From the NCBI GenBank assembly GCA_963724625.1, contig CAVRVO010000017.1, forward strand, positions 395,195 through 459,194: 64,000 bases of DNA, written 5' to 3'. The DNA comes from DATBVX01 sp963724625 (GTDB lineage: Bacteria; Pseudomonadota; Gammaproteobacteria; Steroidobacterales; Steroidobacteraceae). Within the stretch, counting starts at the first letter, position 1. Each line of letters begins with the position of its first letter. A program made the translations under genes and the position numbers. The notes under the pieces are model-generated. The model searched no databases. It saw nothing but the letters and a program-made list of their open reading frames with translations, and was not told the origin of the DNA. Shown one piece after another: positions 44,097-53,538 of the stretch.

Positions 44097-44801
44097 ATGA
44101 CGATCGGCAAGAAACTGATGTTGCTGGTGGCAATTGGCGCCTGCGCGGCGTTGCCGGACTCGGCGGCCCAGGCCAATGGCGGCGGCGCGATGCCCTCGGC
44201 CTCGCCCCAGGCCACCGACCGGAGAGAGATCACGCCTCAAGAGGAGGCCGCCGCGAGCTACAACTTTGGCGTGAAGCAGATCCGCAAGGCGGACGACTAC
44301 GTGCACGACGCCGAGCAGGCGGGCACTCCGGAAAAACGGGACAAGGCAATGAAGAAGGCGAGTGCGGCTTACGAGAAGGCGCTCGGATACTTCCAGGACG
44401 CCACTACGCTCGATCCCTCGCTGTACCAGGCGTGGAACTACACCGGGTATGCGCAGCGGCATCTCGGTCGCTATGACAATGCGCTCACGGCATACGGGCA
44501 GGCGTTGCGGCTCAAGCCAGGCTTCGCCGACGCGATCGAGTATCGCGGCGAAGCGTATCTCGGCCTCAACCGACTGGACGACGCACGCCAGGCATACATG
44601 GAGCTGTTCTCCGCCTCGCGCAAGCATGCGGATCAACTGCTAGGCGCGATGCAGAAGTTCGTCGCTTCGCAGCGCACGACTCCCAACGGAGTCGAACCCC
44701 AGGCTCTCGACGCGTTCGCCCAATGGGTCGAGGAACGCGCCACGATCGCACAGCAGACGGCTTCGCTCGACATCGGCGCAGCCTCGGCCAGCTGGCGCTG
44801 A
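44097..44801 (+). CDS. exported tetratricopeptide repeat protein
   Basis: A 234-residue protein. The ATG at 44097 follows GGGAGAG and gives a signal peptide (MTIGKKLMLLVAIGACAALPDSAAQA). Two to three TPR units follow: AAYEKALGYFQDATTLDPSLYQAWNYTGYAQ-like and ALTAYGQALRLKPGFADAIEYRGEAYLGL-like helices at about residues 88-180. An alpha-helical C-terminus follows. It is probably periplasmic. The di-haem peroxidase gene begins 28 bases later, so the two may be co-transcribed. TPRs suggest a scaffold role, but no partner is evident. Confidence 0.82.
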   Translation: MTIGKKLMLLVAIGACAALPDSAAQANGGGAMPSASPQATDRREITPQEEAAASYNFGVKQIRKADDYVHDAEQAGTPEKRDKAMKKASAAYEKALGYFQDATTLDPSLYQAWNYTGYAQRHLGRYDNALTAYGQALRLKPGFADAIEYRGEAYLGLNRLDDARQAYMELFSASRKHADQLLGAMQKFVASQRTTPNGVEPQALDAFAQWVEERATIAQQTASLDIGAASASWR

Positions 44802-44829
44802 TACCGCGGATACCTCGAGTCATACCGGG

Positions 44830-45981
44830 TTGCAGATGTGTGTGCCGCGATCGCGGCGCACGTTCGGCGGCGCACTGGCGCTGATCGCGTGTGCCTGCAC
44901 ACCGGCAGCACTTGCTGCGACCGCCGACCAGCTCTCGGGGTTCTCATGGAATCTGCCGCGCGGATTTCCACTTCCCTTCGTGCCGGCAGGTAATCCGATT
45001 ACAGAGGCAAAGGTCCGGCTCGGCCGCGAGCTTTTCCATGAGCCGAAACTCTCGGTCACAGGAGAACAATCCTGCTCGACTTGCCACCGCCAGGAGTTCT
45101 CCTTCACCGATGGCAAGCCGAGAGCTGTGGGCGCGACGGGTCAACTGCATCCACGCAGCGCGATGAACCTGGCCAACGTTGCCTACAACGCTGCGTTCAC
45201 GTGGGCGGACCCGAGCTTCGATTCCCTCGAAGCACAGGTGTTGCAACCTCTGTTCAACGAGCATCCGATCGAGATGGGCGTCGCGGGGCACGAGCAGCAA
45301 GTGATAGAGGCGCTACGAGCGGATTCGCGGTACCCCCCGCTCTTCGCTAATGCTTTTCCTGAGTCCGCCGATCCGGTCTCGATCGCCAACATCGCACGTG
45401 CCATTGCAAGCTTCGAGCGCACGCTGCTTTCAGGCCGTTCCGCTTTCGACCGGTACGTATTCGATGATGACGGTTCCGGCATGAGCGCAGCGGCACGGCG
45501 CGGGATGGCGCTGTTCTATTCCGAACGCATCGGCTGCGCACAGTGCCATTCCGGGATCAATTTCTCTGGACCGGTACGCACCGCGCGACAGCCTGCCGTC
45601 GAAGCTGTCTACGCGAACACGGGCCTTTACAACCTCGATGGGCGCGGCGCTTATCCGCCCGATGCCGCGGGAATCAAGGCGGTCACGGGCAACGCACAGG
45701 ATGAAGGTCGCTTTCGTGTCCCGACACTGCGCAACATCACACTCACCGCGCCGTACATGCATGACGGCAGCATCGCGACGCTTGCCGAAGTTCTCGATCA
45801 CTACTCGGCTGGTGGCCGACAGATCCCGCTCGGTCCTGCTACTCACGACACCTTCAGGGACGCTCGCATCCGGCCGTTTCAGATGACGGCACAGGAGAAG
45901 GCCGATCTTGTCGCGTTCCTCGAGAGCCTCACGGACGCAGAGTTCGTCGCGAATCCGCGTTTTCGCCCCGACCCCAAGTGA
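44830..45981 (+). CDS. di-haem cytochrome c peroxidase family protein
   Basis: A 383-residue exported protein with signal peptide (cleavage near ALA-ATADQ). Two haem c motifs are CSTCH (Cys82, Cys85, His86) and CAQCH (Cys236, Cys239, His240), with the spacing of the CCP/MauG superfamily. KVRLGRELFHEPKLSVTGEQSC and SFTDGKPRAVGA are family stretches, and KAVTGNAQDEGRFRVPTLRNITLTAPYMHDGS is the hallmark C-terminal block. The physiological substrate, peroxide or a protein as for MauG/MbnH, cannot be told from sequence. It follows the TPR protein gene closely. Confidence 0.9.
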   Translation: MQMCVPRSRRTFGGALALIACACTPAALAATADQLSGFSWNLPRGFPLPFVPAGNPITEAKVRLGRELFHEPKLSVTGEQSCSTCHRQEFSFTDGKPRAVGATGQLHPRSAMNLANVAYNAAFTWADPSFDSLEAQVLQPLFNEHPIEMGVAGHEQQVIEALRADSRYPPLFANAFPESADPVSIANIARAIASFERTLLSGRSAFDRYVFDDDGSGMSAAARRGMALFYSERIGCAQCHSGINFSGPVRTARQPAVEAVYANTGLYNLDGRGAYPPDAAGIKAVTGNAQDEGRFRVPTLRNITLTAPYMHDGSIATLAEVLDHYSAGGRQIPLGPATHDTFRDARIRPFQMTAQEKADLVAFLESLTDAEFVANPRFRPDPK

Positions 45982-46044
45982 TCCTAGTCGCCGACCCGCA
46001 GAGTGTCGTAATGTCGCCGCCAATCGGCAGGAGGAAGCGGCGCC

Positions 46045-47136
46045 ATGCAGGACGGAACACCGCCATCGGGGCCTACGCAGAGCCGGTTCTATACGCGCGT
46101 CTTCGCGATCGCGACGTTCGTGGTGCTGGCCATGCTGCTGTGGAAGGTACTGCAGCCCGTCGCAACCACACTCGCGTGGTCGCTCCTGCTCGCATTCCTG
46201 CTGTATCCCTTGCAGAAGCGTTTCACCACCTGGCTGGGCGGGCGCGCCGGCGGATCGGCGCTCCTGCTGACCTTCGCGACGTTGCTGCTGTTCGTCGGTC
46301 CGCTCGCGGCTCTCGGCGTCGCGTTTGCTCGCCAGGCTGCCGCACTCGTCGATCGGCTGCAGGCGAATTACGGCTCGCTGAGTGAAGTGAGTGGCGGATC
46401 GCTGCAAAGCATTCCATTCATCGGCCCGGCGATCGCGTGGATCGAGCGCAACACGATCCTGACATCAGAGCAGTTGCGCGATTGGCTGATCGCGGGCTCT
46501 CGTTCTCTCCTGGAGCACGTCGGGTCGGTCGGCGGATCGATATTCGTCGGCGCGCTGGGAACCCTGATCGGCTTCGTAATGATGCTGTTCCTGCTGTTCT
46601 TTCTTCTGCGTGATGGGGCGAGCATACAAGCGCAACTCCTCGCCCTGGTGCCGATGCCGCAGGCACGCAAGCAGCAATTGGTCACCTACCTCGCCTCGGT
46701 CACGCGCGCGGTAGTCTTCGGTACGCTGCTCACCGGTGTGCTGCAAGGCGCATTGATCGGCATCGGTTTTGGAATCGTGCGCCTGCCCTCGCCCCTGGTG
46801 TTCGCGGTCATCGCGGCGCTCCTGTCATTGCTCCCGATCGGCGGCACTGCACTGGTGTGGATTCCCGCAGCGCTGTACTTGCTCGCCCAGGGCCGTTACG
46901 GCGCGGCCATCTTTCTTTCGATCTGGGGCGCCCTGCTGGTCGGGCTGATGGACAACTTCCTGAAGCCGTTGCTGATCTCCGGACGTGCCGAGATACCCAC
47001 GCTCGCGGTGTTCCTCGGCGTCATCGGCGGACTATCCGCATTTGGGCCGATCGGCATGTTCCTGGGGCCGGTGCTGCTGGCGATGATGATCGCGGTGCTG
47101 CGCTGGGGGGAGGAGCATCAGAAGACACTAGCCTGA
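46045..47136 (+). CDS. AI-2E family transporter (PerM-like permease)
   Basis: A 363-residue integral membrane protein with about eight helices in the UPF0118/PerM pattern: two pairs of N-terminal helices, a soluble region around residues 100-145 (VDRLQANYGSLSEVSGGS), and the C-terminal half with VTRAVVFGTLLTGVLQGALIGIGF, PIGGTALVWIPAALYLL and LMDNFLKPLLISGRAEIPTL. The last segment is diagnostic. Family members include TqsA, but substrates vary and autoinducer transport is not implied. It lies 63 bases after the di-haem peroxidase and 47 before uvrD. Confidence 0.9.
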   Translation: MQDGTPPSGPTQSRFYTRVFAIATFVVLAMLLWKVLQPVATTLAWSLLLAFLLYPLQKRFTTWLGGRAGGSALLLTFATLLLFVGPLAALGVAFARQAAALVDRLQANYGSLSEVSGGSLQSIPFIGPAIAWIERNTILTSEQLRDWLIAGSRSLLEHVGSVGGSIFVGALGTLIGFVMMLFLLFFLLRDGASIQAQLLALVPMPQARKQQLVTYLASVTRAVVFGTLLTGVLQGALIGIGFGIVRLPSPLVFAVIAALLSLLPIGGTALVWIPAALYLLAQGRYGAAIFLSIWGALLVGLMDNFLKPLLISGRAEIPTLAVFLGVIGGLSAFGPIGMFLGPVLLAMMIAVLRWGEEHQKTLA

Positions 47137-47183
47137 GCGCGCTGAAGCCACGCCCGGGGCCGGTGGTAGAATGCGCGGCCCCC

Positions 47184-49337
47184 ATGGATGTGTCCTTCAT
47201 TCTCGATCCGCTCAACGACGCGCAGCGCGCGGCTGTCACCGCTCCGCTGGCCGCGACGTTGGTGCTGGCCGGCGCGGGCAGTGGCAAGACACGCGTGCTC
47301 ACGCATCGTGTCGCGTGGCTGATTCGCGTCGAAGACATCTCTCCACACAGCGTTCTCGCAGTCACGTTCACCAACAAGGCCGCGGGCGAAATGCGCGGCC
47401 GCATCGAGACTCTGCTCGGCATACCGGGCGCGGCGTTGTGGGTGGGGACCTTTCACGGCCTGGCGCACCGGCTGCTACGCATGCATTGGCGCGAAGCATC
47501 GCTGCCGCAGAACTTCCAGATTCTCGATGCCGAGGATCAGCTGCGACTGGTGCGCAAGGTGCTCAAGGCGATGAATCTCGATGAGGCGAGATGGGTGCCA
47601 CGCGAGATCACCTGGTTCATCAATGCCCAGAAGGACGAGGGGCTGCGGCCAAAACACCTCAAGGATCACGGCGATCCGACGCGCCGCGAGTTCATCCGTA
47701 TCTACCAGGCGTACCAGGACGCGTGTGAGCGCTCGGGCGTAGTGGATTTCGCCGAATTGCTGCTGCGTGCCCACGAGACGCTGCGCGATCACCCGGACCT
47801 GCTGGCGCACTATCGCGGGCGTTTTCGCCACCTGCTGGTGGACGAGTTCCAGGACACCAATCTCATCCAATACACCTGGCTCAGTCTCATGGCAGGCGAG
47901 CGCGGCGTGCCGTTCGTGGTTGGCGATGATGATCAGTCGATCTACGGCTGGCGCGGCGCACGCATCGAGAACCTGCAACGGTTCCAGCGCGACTATCCCG
48001 GCACCAAGCTGTTCCGCCTGGAGCAGAACTACCGCTCGACTGGCACGATCCTCGCGGCCGCAAACGCGCTGATCGCGAACAACTCGTCGCGTCTCGGCAA
48101 GAATCTGTGGACCAGCGGGGAACAGGGCGAGCCCATCAAGCTCTATGCGGCGTTCAACGAGCGCGATGAGGCGGATTTCGTGGTGAGCCGCATCCGCGAA
48201 TGGGTGAAGCGCGGCGGCGCACGGCGCGAGATCGCAATCCTGTATCGCTCCAACGCCCAGTCGCGCGTGTTCGAAGAGGCGTTCCTGAGCGCCAACATCC
48301 CTTATCGCGTCTATGGCGGCCTGCGGTTCTTCGAACGGGCGGAAATCAAGGACGCCCTCGCGTACCTGCGTCTCACCTCGAACCGTGACGACGATGCTTC
48401 CTTCGAGCGCGTAGTGAACCTGCCCACACGCGGTATCGGTGCGCGCAGCATGGAAATCGTACGCGAATACGCGCGCGCCAATGCTTGCTCACTGTGGCGT
48501 GCAGCCGGCGCATGCATCGCGGATGCGCTCGGCCCCAAGGCCGGGGTAGCCATGCACGCTTTCATGAGCCTGATCGAGCGGCTGGCGCAGGAAATCCGTA
48601 CGCTGGAGCTGCACGAGCAGGTCGATCACGTGATTCAGGCGAGCGGCCTGCTCGAGCATTACAAGAAGGAGAAGGGTGATCGCGGCGAGGCGCGGGTCGA
48701 CAACCTGCTCGAGCTTGTGAGCGCGGCGAGTGGCTTCACCCAGGAGTCCGGCAGCGACATGACGCCGTTGAATGCCTTCCTGTCGCACGCAGCGCTCGAA
48801 GCCGGTGAAGGGCAGGCTGAGGCGTGGGAGGATTGCATCCAGATGATGACCATGCACTCCGCCAAGGGCCTGGAATTCCCGGTCGTGTTCATCTGCGGAA
48901 TGGAGGATGGCCTGTTTCCGCATCAGCGTTCGCTCAATGACCTGGGCGGGCTCGAGGAAGAGCGTCGCCTGTGCTATGTCGGCACAACGCGTGCGATGCG
49001 CGAGCTCGTGCTTACCTACGCGGAGCAGCGACGCCTGCACGGCGTGGACTCGCTCGGCCAGGTGTCTCGCTTCGTCAATGAGATTCCCGACGAGCTGATC
49101 GAGGAAGTGCGCCCGCGGATCCAGATCTCGCGACCGGTACATTTTCATGGCGGCAGGCTGGATGAGCCGGATATTCCCGGCATGCGTCTCGGGCAGCGGG
49201 TGCGGCACGGCAAGTTCGGCGAGGGCGTCGTGCTCAACTTCGAAGGCCAGGGCTCGCACGCGCGGGTCCAGGTGAACTTTGAGCGCCAGGGCACGAAGTG
49301 GCTGATGGTCAGCTACGCCAACCTGGAGCTCATGTGA
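47184..49337 (+). CDS. uvrD: ATP-dependent DNA helicase UvrD (helicase II)
   Basis: 3'-5' SF1 helicase of mismatch and nucleotide excision repair. The 717-residue protein starts at the ATG at 47184 (MDVSFILDPLNDAQRAAVTA). It has Walker A GAGSGKT with Lys35, TFTNKAAGEMRGRI, the DEFQDTN motif, GDDDQSIYGWRGA, EQNYRST, MTMHSAKGLEFPVVF, and the YVGTTRAMREL motif. A C-terminal Tudor-like end (LGQRVRHGKFGEGVVLNFEG) binds RNA polymerase in E. coli UvrD. A longer in-frame extension to 46857 lies inside the transporter gene and is not used. The stop overlaps the trkA GTG. Confidence 0.96.
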   Translation: MDVSFILDPLNDAQRAAVTAPLAATLVLAGAGSGKTRVLTHRVAWLIRVEDISPHSVLAVTFTNKAAGEMRGRIETLLGIPGAALWVGTFHGLAHRLLRMHWREASLPQNFQILDAEDQLRLVRKVLKAMNLDEARWVPREITWFINAQKDEGLRPKHLKDHGDPTRREFIRIYQAYQDACERSGVVDFAELLLRAHETLRDHPDLLAHYRGRFRHLLVDEFQDTNLIQYTWLSLMAGERGVPFVVGDDDQSIYGWRGARIENLQRFQRDYPGTKLFRLEQNYRSTGTILAAANALIANNSSRLGKNLWTSGEQGEPIKLYAAFNERDEADFVVSRIREWVKRGGARREIAILYRSNAQSRVFEEAFLSANIPYRVYGGLRFFERAEIKDALAYLRLTSNRDDDASFERVVNLPTRGIGARSMEIVREYARANACSLWRAAGACIADALGPKAGVAMHAFMSLIERLAQEIRTLELHEQVDHVIQASGLLEHYKKEKGDRGEARVDNLLELVSAASGFTQESGSDMTPLNAFLSHAALEAGEGQAEAWEDCIQMMTMHSAKGLEFPVVFICGMEDGLFPHQRSLNDLGGLEEERRLCYVGTTRAMRELVLTYAEQRRLHGVDSLGQVSRFVNEIPDELIEEVRPRIQISRPVHFHGGRLDEPDIPGMRLGQRVRHGKFGEGVVLNFEGQGSHARVQVNFERQGTKWLMVSYANLELM

Positions 49338-50711
49338 AGATCATCGTGCTCGGCGCCGGCCAGGTCGGCCGCACCGCCGCGTATCACCTCTCCCGCGAAG
49401 AAGCCAACGAAGTCACGGTCGTCGATATCAACGAGGACGTGCTGCGCGACCTGCAGGACCGCCTCGACATCCGCACCGTGAACGGCAACGCGTCGAGCCC
49501 CACGGTGCTCGAAGCCGCGGGTGCGGCAGATGCCGAAATCATCGTCGCACTGACCTCGAGTGACGAGGTCAACATGCTGGCCTGCCAGGTCGCCTACACG
49601 CTGTATCGCACGCCCACCAAGATTGCACGCATCCGGGCCCCGGAATATTTCCGACGCGCGGGCCTGTTCGCCGAAGGGGGCATCGCCGTCGACACATGGA
49701 TCAGTCCGGAACAGCTGGTGACCGAATATATCGAGCGCCTGATCCGCTATCCGGGTGCTCTGCAGGTGCTCGACTTTGCCGACGGTAAGGTGCGCCTGGT
49801 GGGCGTACGCGCGCTGCGCGGTGGGCTGCTCGTCGGTCAGCGCCTGCGCGCATTGCGCGAGCACATTCGCGGTACCGACGCGCGCGTAGCCGCAATCTAT
49901 CGCAACGGCCAGAGCATCGTCCCGCAAGGCGATACAGTGATCGAGAACGGCGACGAGGTGTTCTTCCTCGCAGCGCGCAAGGACATCCGGCTGGTGATGA
50001 GCGAGATGCGCAAGGCAGAAGACCCTGCCAAGCGTGTCGTGATCGCGGGCGGTGGCAATATCGGCTTCAGGCTGGCGAAGGCGCTCGAGGAGCACAACCA
50101 GGTCAAACTCATCGAGCGCGACAGCCGGCGGGCACGGCGCGTCGCGGAACTGCTGACCAACACCATCGTGCTGAATGGCGATGCCGCCGATGAAGAGCTT
50201 CTGGTGGAGGAAAACATCGACAGCGCCGATGTGTTTGCCTCGCTCACCAATTCCGAAGAGGCCAACATTCTCTCCGCAATGCTGGCCAAGCGCCTGGGTG
50301 CACACAAGGTCATGGCGCTGATCAACAAGCCTTCGTACGCCGAGCTCATGGAGAGCGGCCCGATCGACATCGCGATCTCGCCCCAGACGGTCACCATCGG
50401 CTCGCTCCTCGCGCACGTGCGCCGCGGTGATGTGGTGCGCGTGCACAGCCTGCGGCGGGGTGCGGCCGAAGCAATCGAGGCGATCGTGCACGGCGAGCCC
50501 GGCACTTCGCGCGTGGTCGGGCGACGCGATCGAGGACATCGATCTTCCAGAGGGCACCACGATCGGCGCCATCGTGCGCGGAGACGAGGTGATCATCGCC
50601 CACCACGACACGGTGATCCACGCCGATGACCACGTGATCCTGTTTCTCACCGACCGCAGGCATATCGAGGCCGTTGAGCGGCTGTTCCAGACCGGCACCT
50701 CGTTCAACTGA
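49334..50711 (+). pseudogene. trkA: Trk system potassium-uptake protein TrkA, single-base frameshift
   Basis: Cytosolic NAD-binding regulatory subunit of the Trk K+ channel. The GTG at 49334 overlaps the uvrD stop (GTGA) and gives VKIIVLGAGQVGRTAAYHL, the first Rossmann G-x-G-x-x-G. The second TrkA_N copy has VVIAGGGNIGFRLAKALE. The frame breaks near 50524 in the final TrkA_C domain. The other frame continues AIEDIDLPEGTTIGAIVRG to HADDHVILFLTDRR and ends at 50711. Deleting one A restores 458 residues, the normal TrkA length. The gene is therefore likely intact in the cell. trkH follows 8 bases later. Confidence 0.88.
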
Positions 50712-50719
50712 GGCTGCGC

Positions 50720-52172
50720 GTGCTCGCTGTCGTCCATATCCTCGGCCAGCTGCTGTCGATTTTCGGCGTGACTTTTCTGCTGCCGACGGCGGCATCGCTC
50801 ATCTACCAGGATGGCACGTGGTGGGATTTCGTACTGGCCGGGCTCCTGAGCAGTGGCACAGGCCTCCTGATCTGGGCCAGCACGCGGCGCTTCAAGCGCG
50901 AGCTCAAGTCGCGCGACGGCTTTCTGCTCGTGACGCTCGCGTGGGTGTTGATGGCGGGAGCTGCCACGATTCCACTGCTGCTGGCGATTCCGAACTTGAG
51001 CTTTACCGACGCGTACTTCGAGACCACCTCGGGCCTGACGACCACCGGATCCACGGTCCTGACTGGCGTCGACTCGCTGCCACCGGCGATCAACCTGTGG
51101 CGCTGCGCGCTGCACTGGTTCGGCGGCATGGGCATCATCGTGCTGGCGCTCGCCATTCTGCCGCTGCTCGGCGTCGGCGGCATGCAGCTCTACAGGGCGG
51201 AATCACCCGGGCCGGTGAAGGATGCGAGGCTCACGCCGCGCATCACCGAGACCGCCAAGGCACTGTGGTTCACGTACACCGGCATCACGGCGGCGTGCAT
51301 CGTTGTCGCTCAAGCTCTGCGGCATCAGCTGGCTCGATGCCATCTGCCATGCCTTCTCGGCGATGGGGCTCGGTGGATTCTCGACCTACGATGCGTCCAT
51401 CGCGCACTTCAACTCGCCAGCCGTCGAGCTGGTGCTCATGGCGTTCATGCTCATCGCCGCGATGAACTTTGGCCGGCATTTTCTGGCATTGCGACGCCTG
51501 TCATTCGCACCGTACGTGGCCGATCCGGAAGTTGGACCCATGCTGCGGGTGATCGTCGTCAGCATCGCACTGCTGACGCTCATCGTCGCGATGAGCGGCG
51601 CGTACACGAGCTTCGGGGTTACTTTGCGTCATGCCGCGTTCGCGGTCATTTCGATGGGATCGACCACCGGTGGTTTCGTCACCGAGGACTGGGAAAAGTG
51701 GCCGCCGTTCGCCGGCTACTGGCTGCTGCTGCTCACCTGCATCGTGTGCAATACCGGCTCGACCGGTGGCGGTATCAAGATGTTTCGCACCCTGCTTCTA
51801 TGGCGGCAGGCGCTGCGCGAGATGCGCCTGATGGTGCACCCTCAGGCTGTAGAGCCGATCCGCATCGGCGGTCAGGTGGTCCCCAACCGGATCGTGTACG
51901 CGGTGCTGGCATTCATCTTTCTGTACTTCATGACTGTGGTCACGCTGACGCTGACGCTGTTGCTCTCGGGACTGGATTTCAGCAGTTCGATGTCGGCGGT
52001 CATCTCTTCGATCAACAACACCGGGCCCGGGTTGAACCGCGTCGGACCCTCCACCAATTACGGCTCGCTCTCGGATTTTCAGACCTGGATCTGCACGCTC
52101 GCGATGCTGCTCGGGCGACTGGAAATCTTCAGCGTCCTGGTGCTGTTTACGCCTACCTTCTGGCGCAAGTAA
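50720..52172 (+). pseudogene. trkH: Trk potassium uptake system membrane protein TrkH, single-base frameshift
   Basis: K+-translocating membrane subunit. The GTG at 50720 starts the frame; the four repeat P-loops carry the selectivity glycines: TTSGLTTTGSTVL (first), AFSAMGLGGFSTYD (second), SMGSTTGGFVTEDW (third) and SSINNTGPGLNRVGP (fourth). TGSTGGGIKMFRTLLL is the conserved gating-region block. The frame shifts near 51302-51308, between helices, from TGITAACIV to SLKLCGISWLDAICHAF. Removing one base gives 483 residues, the usual TrkH length. Both trk genes carrying a +1 shift argues for sequence error. A terminator follows the stop. Confidence 0.88.
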
Positions 52173-52199
52173 CGCCGCGTTGGCGTTGCTCGGTTTTTT
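52171..52199 (+). terminator. Rho-independent terminator after trkH
   Basis: AACGCC (52171-52176) pairs with GGCGTT (52182-52187) around a 5-base loop. The stem overlaps the trkH stop and is followed, 6 bases on, by six T residues (52194-52199). The stem is short, so efficiency may be modest. It separates trkAH from the two-component genes. Confidence 0.6.
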
Positions 52200-52306
52200 G
52201 TCGTCGGAATCGACGGGTTCAACCCGCATTCCGGGCGGGCCGTCCCAGATTCTCGGAATTCGTCCCGCAGATTCGCAAAACCTTGCGGAATTTTTCACTT
52301 CCTGTG

Positions 52307-52335
52307 TTGCCTGGATCATACAGGAGTGGCATGAT
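52307..52335 (+). promoter_or_regulatory. candidate sigma-70 promoter of the LytS/LytTR pair
   Basis: TTGCCT (52307-52312) and CATGAT (52330-52335) are spaced by exactly 17 bases, each matching the consensus at about four positions. The sensor-gene ATG is 23 bases after the -10. The gap from trkH is 186 bases and otherwise shows only the trkH terminator. Confidence 0.35.
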
Positions 52336-52358
52336 CTCTACGGCAAACTTCGTAGTTT

Positions 52359-53522
52359 ATGGCCGCCACCGCAACTACATCGCCCGCGCCCGTCCCGCTC
52401 GCGTCACCGCTCACGGTGGCCGCGCAATGGCGTCTTATTCTCGAAATCACGCTGCCTTTCTGGCTTTTCATGACCAGCGAGCGGCTGATTACCTACATGC
52501 TCGCCAGCACCAACAACCCGATGGTCATCATTGCGCCGGCCGAGGTGCGCATTGGCCAGCACCTCCTCCTGCTGCCCTTGTTGCTCCTGTGCTACAAGGG
52601 CGCGCTGTCGGTTGGATGGCCTCAGGTTGGGCGACCCGTCGCGCTGGCGAAACACCTGGGGCTCGCGATGCTGTTTGCCTGCTCGGCGCGCCCGGTGCTC
52701 GTATTCCTGACCGCCTACCGCCGCGATGAATGGGGCCTGCTGTACGAGCTGATCGACTCGGAGCTGGGTCGGTACGCGTGGGCGATGATGTGGCTGTCAT
52801 CGGTCAGCGACTTCCTGCTGTCGTACTGGTTCGGCCTGGCACTGGTCGCCGGTGTGCGCACGTACCGCGAGCTCAGGGATGAAAAGCTGCGCGCGTCGTG
52901 GCTGCGAGATGAATGGACCCACTCGCGCTTGCAGGCTTTGCGCAGGCAGCTCAATCCCCATTTCCTGTGCAACACCCTGAATGCCGCGGTGGCGCTGGTG
53001 CGCAGCGATGCGTCTGCCGCGGAGCAGATCCTGGTACGGCTCGGTGACCTGCTGCGGCGTACCTTCCGGGACAGCGAATCGGAGCAGGTGTTGCTGGCCC
53101 GCGAGGCGGAATTCGTGCGCCAGTACCTGGAGATCCAGTCGCTGCGCTTCGCAGATCGACTGACGTTCGATGTCGAGGTGCCGCACGACCTGGAGCGTGC
53201 CCTGGTACCCGGGCTGCTGTTGCAACCGCTCGCAGAGAATGCGGTCGTGCACGGGGTCAGGAACGACAGCGACACGGTGCGAGTGCGTGTGAGTGCGCGC
53301 CGCGAGCGCAACGATCTCGTGATGGAGGTGGCTAACACCGCATCGGCGCACGCGCTGCTCGAGAGCCGGCGTGAAGGTGTTGGGCTCGGAGCGACCCGCG
53401 AGCGCCTGAGGACACTGTTCGGCGATGCGCAGGAATTGTCGCTCACCGCCCGAGCAGACGGCTCCGTGGTCGCGCGCGTCCGCATCCCCTTCGCACAAGC
53501 CCCGGCCGGTTTCGGCACTTGA
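52359..53522 (+). CDS. LytS/AlgZ-type sensor histidine kinase
   Basis: A 387-residue inner-membrane kinase. The N-terminal half has about four hydrophobic segments (residues 28-180: LEITLPFWLFM, LLLLPLLLLCYKGAL, LAMLFACSARPVLVFL, AMMWLSSVSDFLLSYWFGL). The His_kinase domain has the phospho-acceptor His201 in RRQLNPHFLCNTLNAA, then GDLLRRTFRDSESEQVLLAREAEFVRQYLEIQSLR. The HATPase has PLAENAVVHGVR and GVGLGATRERL. This is the LytS/YehU/FimS (AlgZ) class. The LytTR regulator gene starts 17 bases later. In Pseudomonas the FimS-AlgR pair controls pili, but no such role is shown here. Confidence 0.9.
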   Translation: MAATATTSPAPVPLASPLTVAAQWRLILEITLPFWLFMTSERLITYMLASTNNPMVIIAPAEVRIGQHLLLLPLLLLCYKGALSVGWPQVGRPVALAKHLGLAMLFACSARPVLVFLTAYRRDEWGLLYELIDSELGRYAWAMMWLSSVSDFLLSYWFGLALVAGVRTYRELRDEKLRASWLRDEWTHSRLQALRRQLNPHFLCNTLNAAVALVRSDASAAEQILVRLGDLLRRTFRDSESEQVLLAREAEFVRQYLEIQSLRFADRLTFDVEVPHDLERALVPGLLLQPLAENAVVHGVRNDSDTVRVRVSARRERNDLVMEVANTASAHALLESRREGVGLGATRERLRTLFGDAQELSLTARADGSVVARVRIPFAQAPAGFGT

Positions 53523-53538
53523 TCTCTGGCAGGGAGTG

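Noticed and set aside
49313..51115. A 600-codon minus-strand frame opposite trkA/trkH
   Set aside because: Shadow of the trk genes; no start signal, no recognisable domain.
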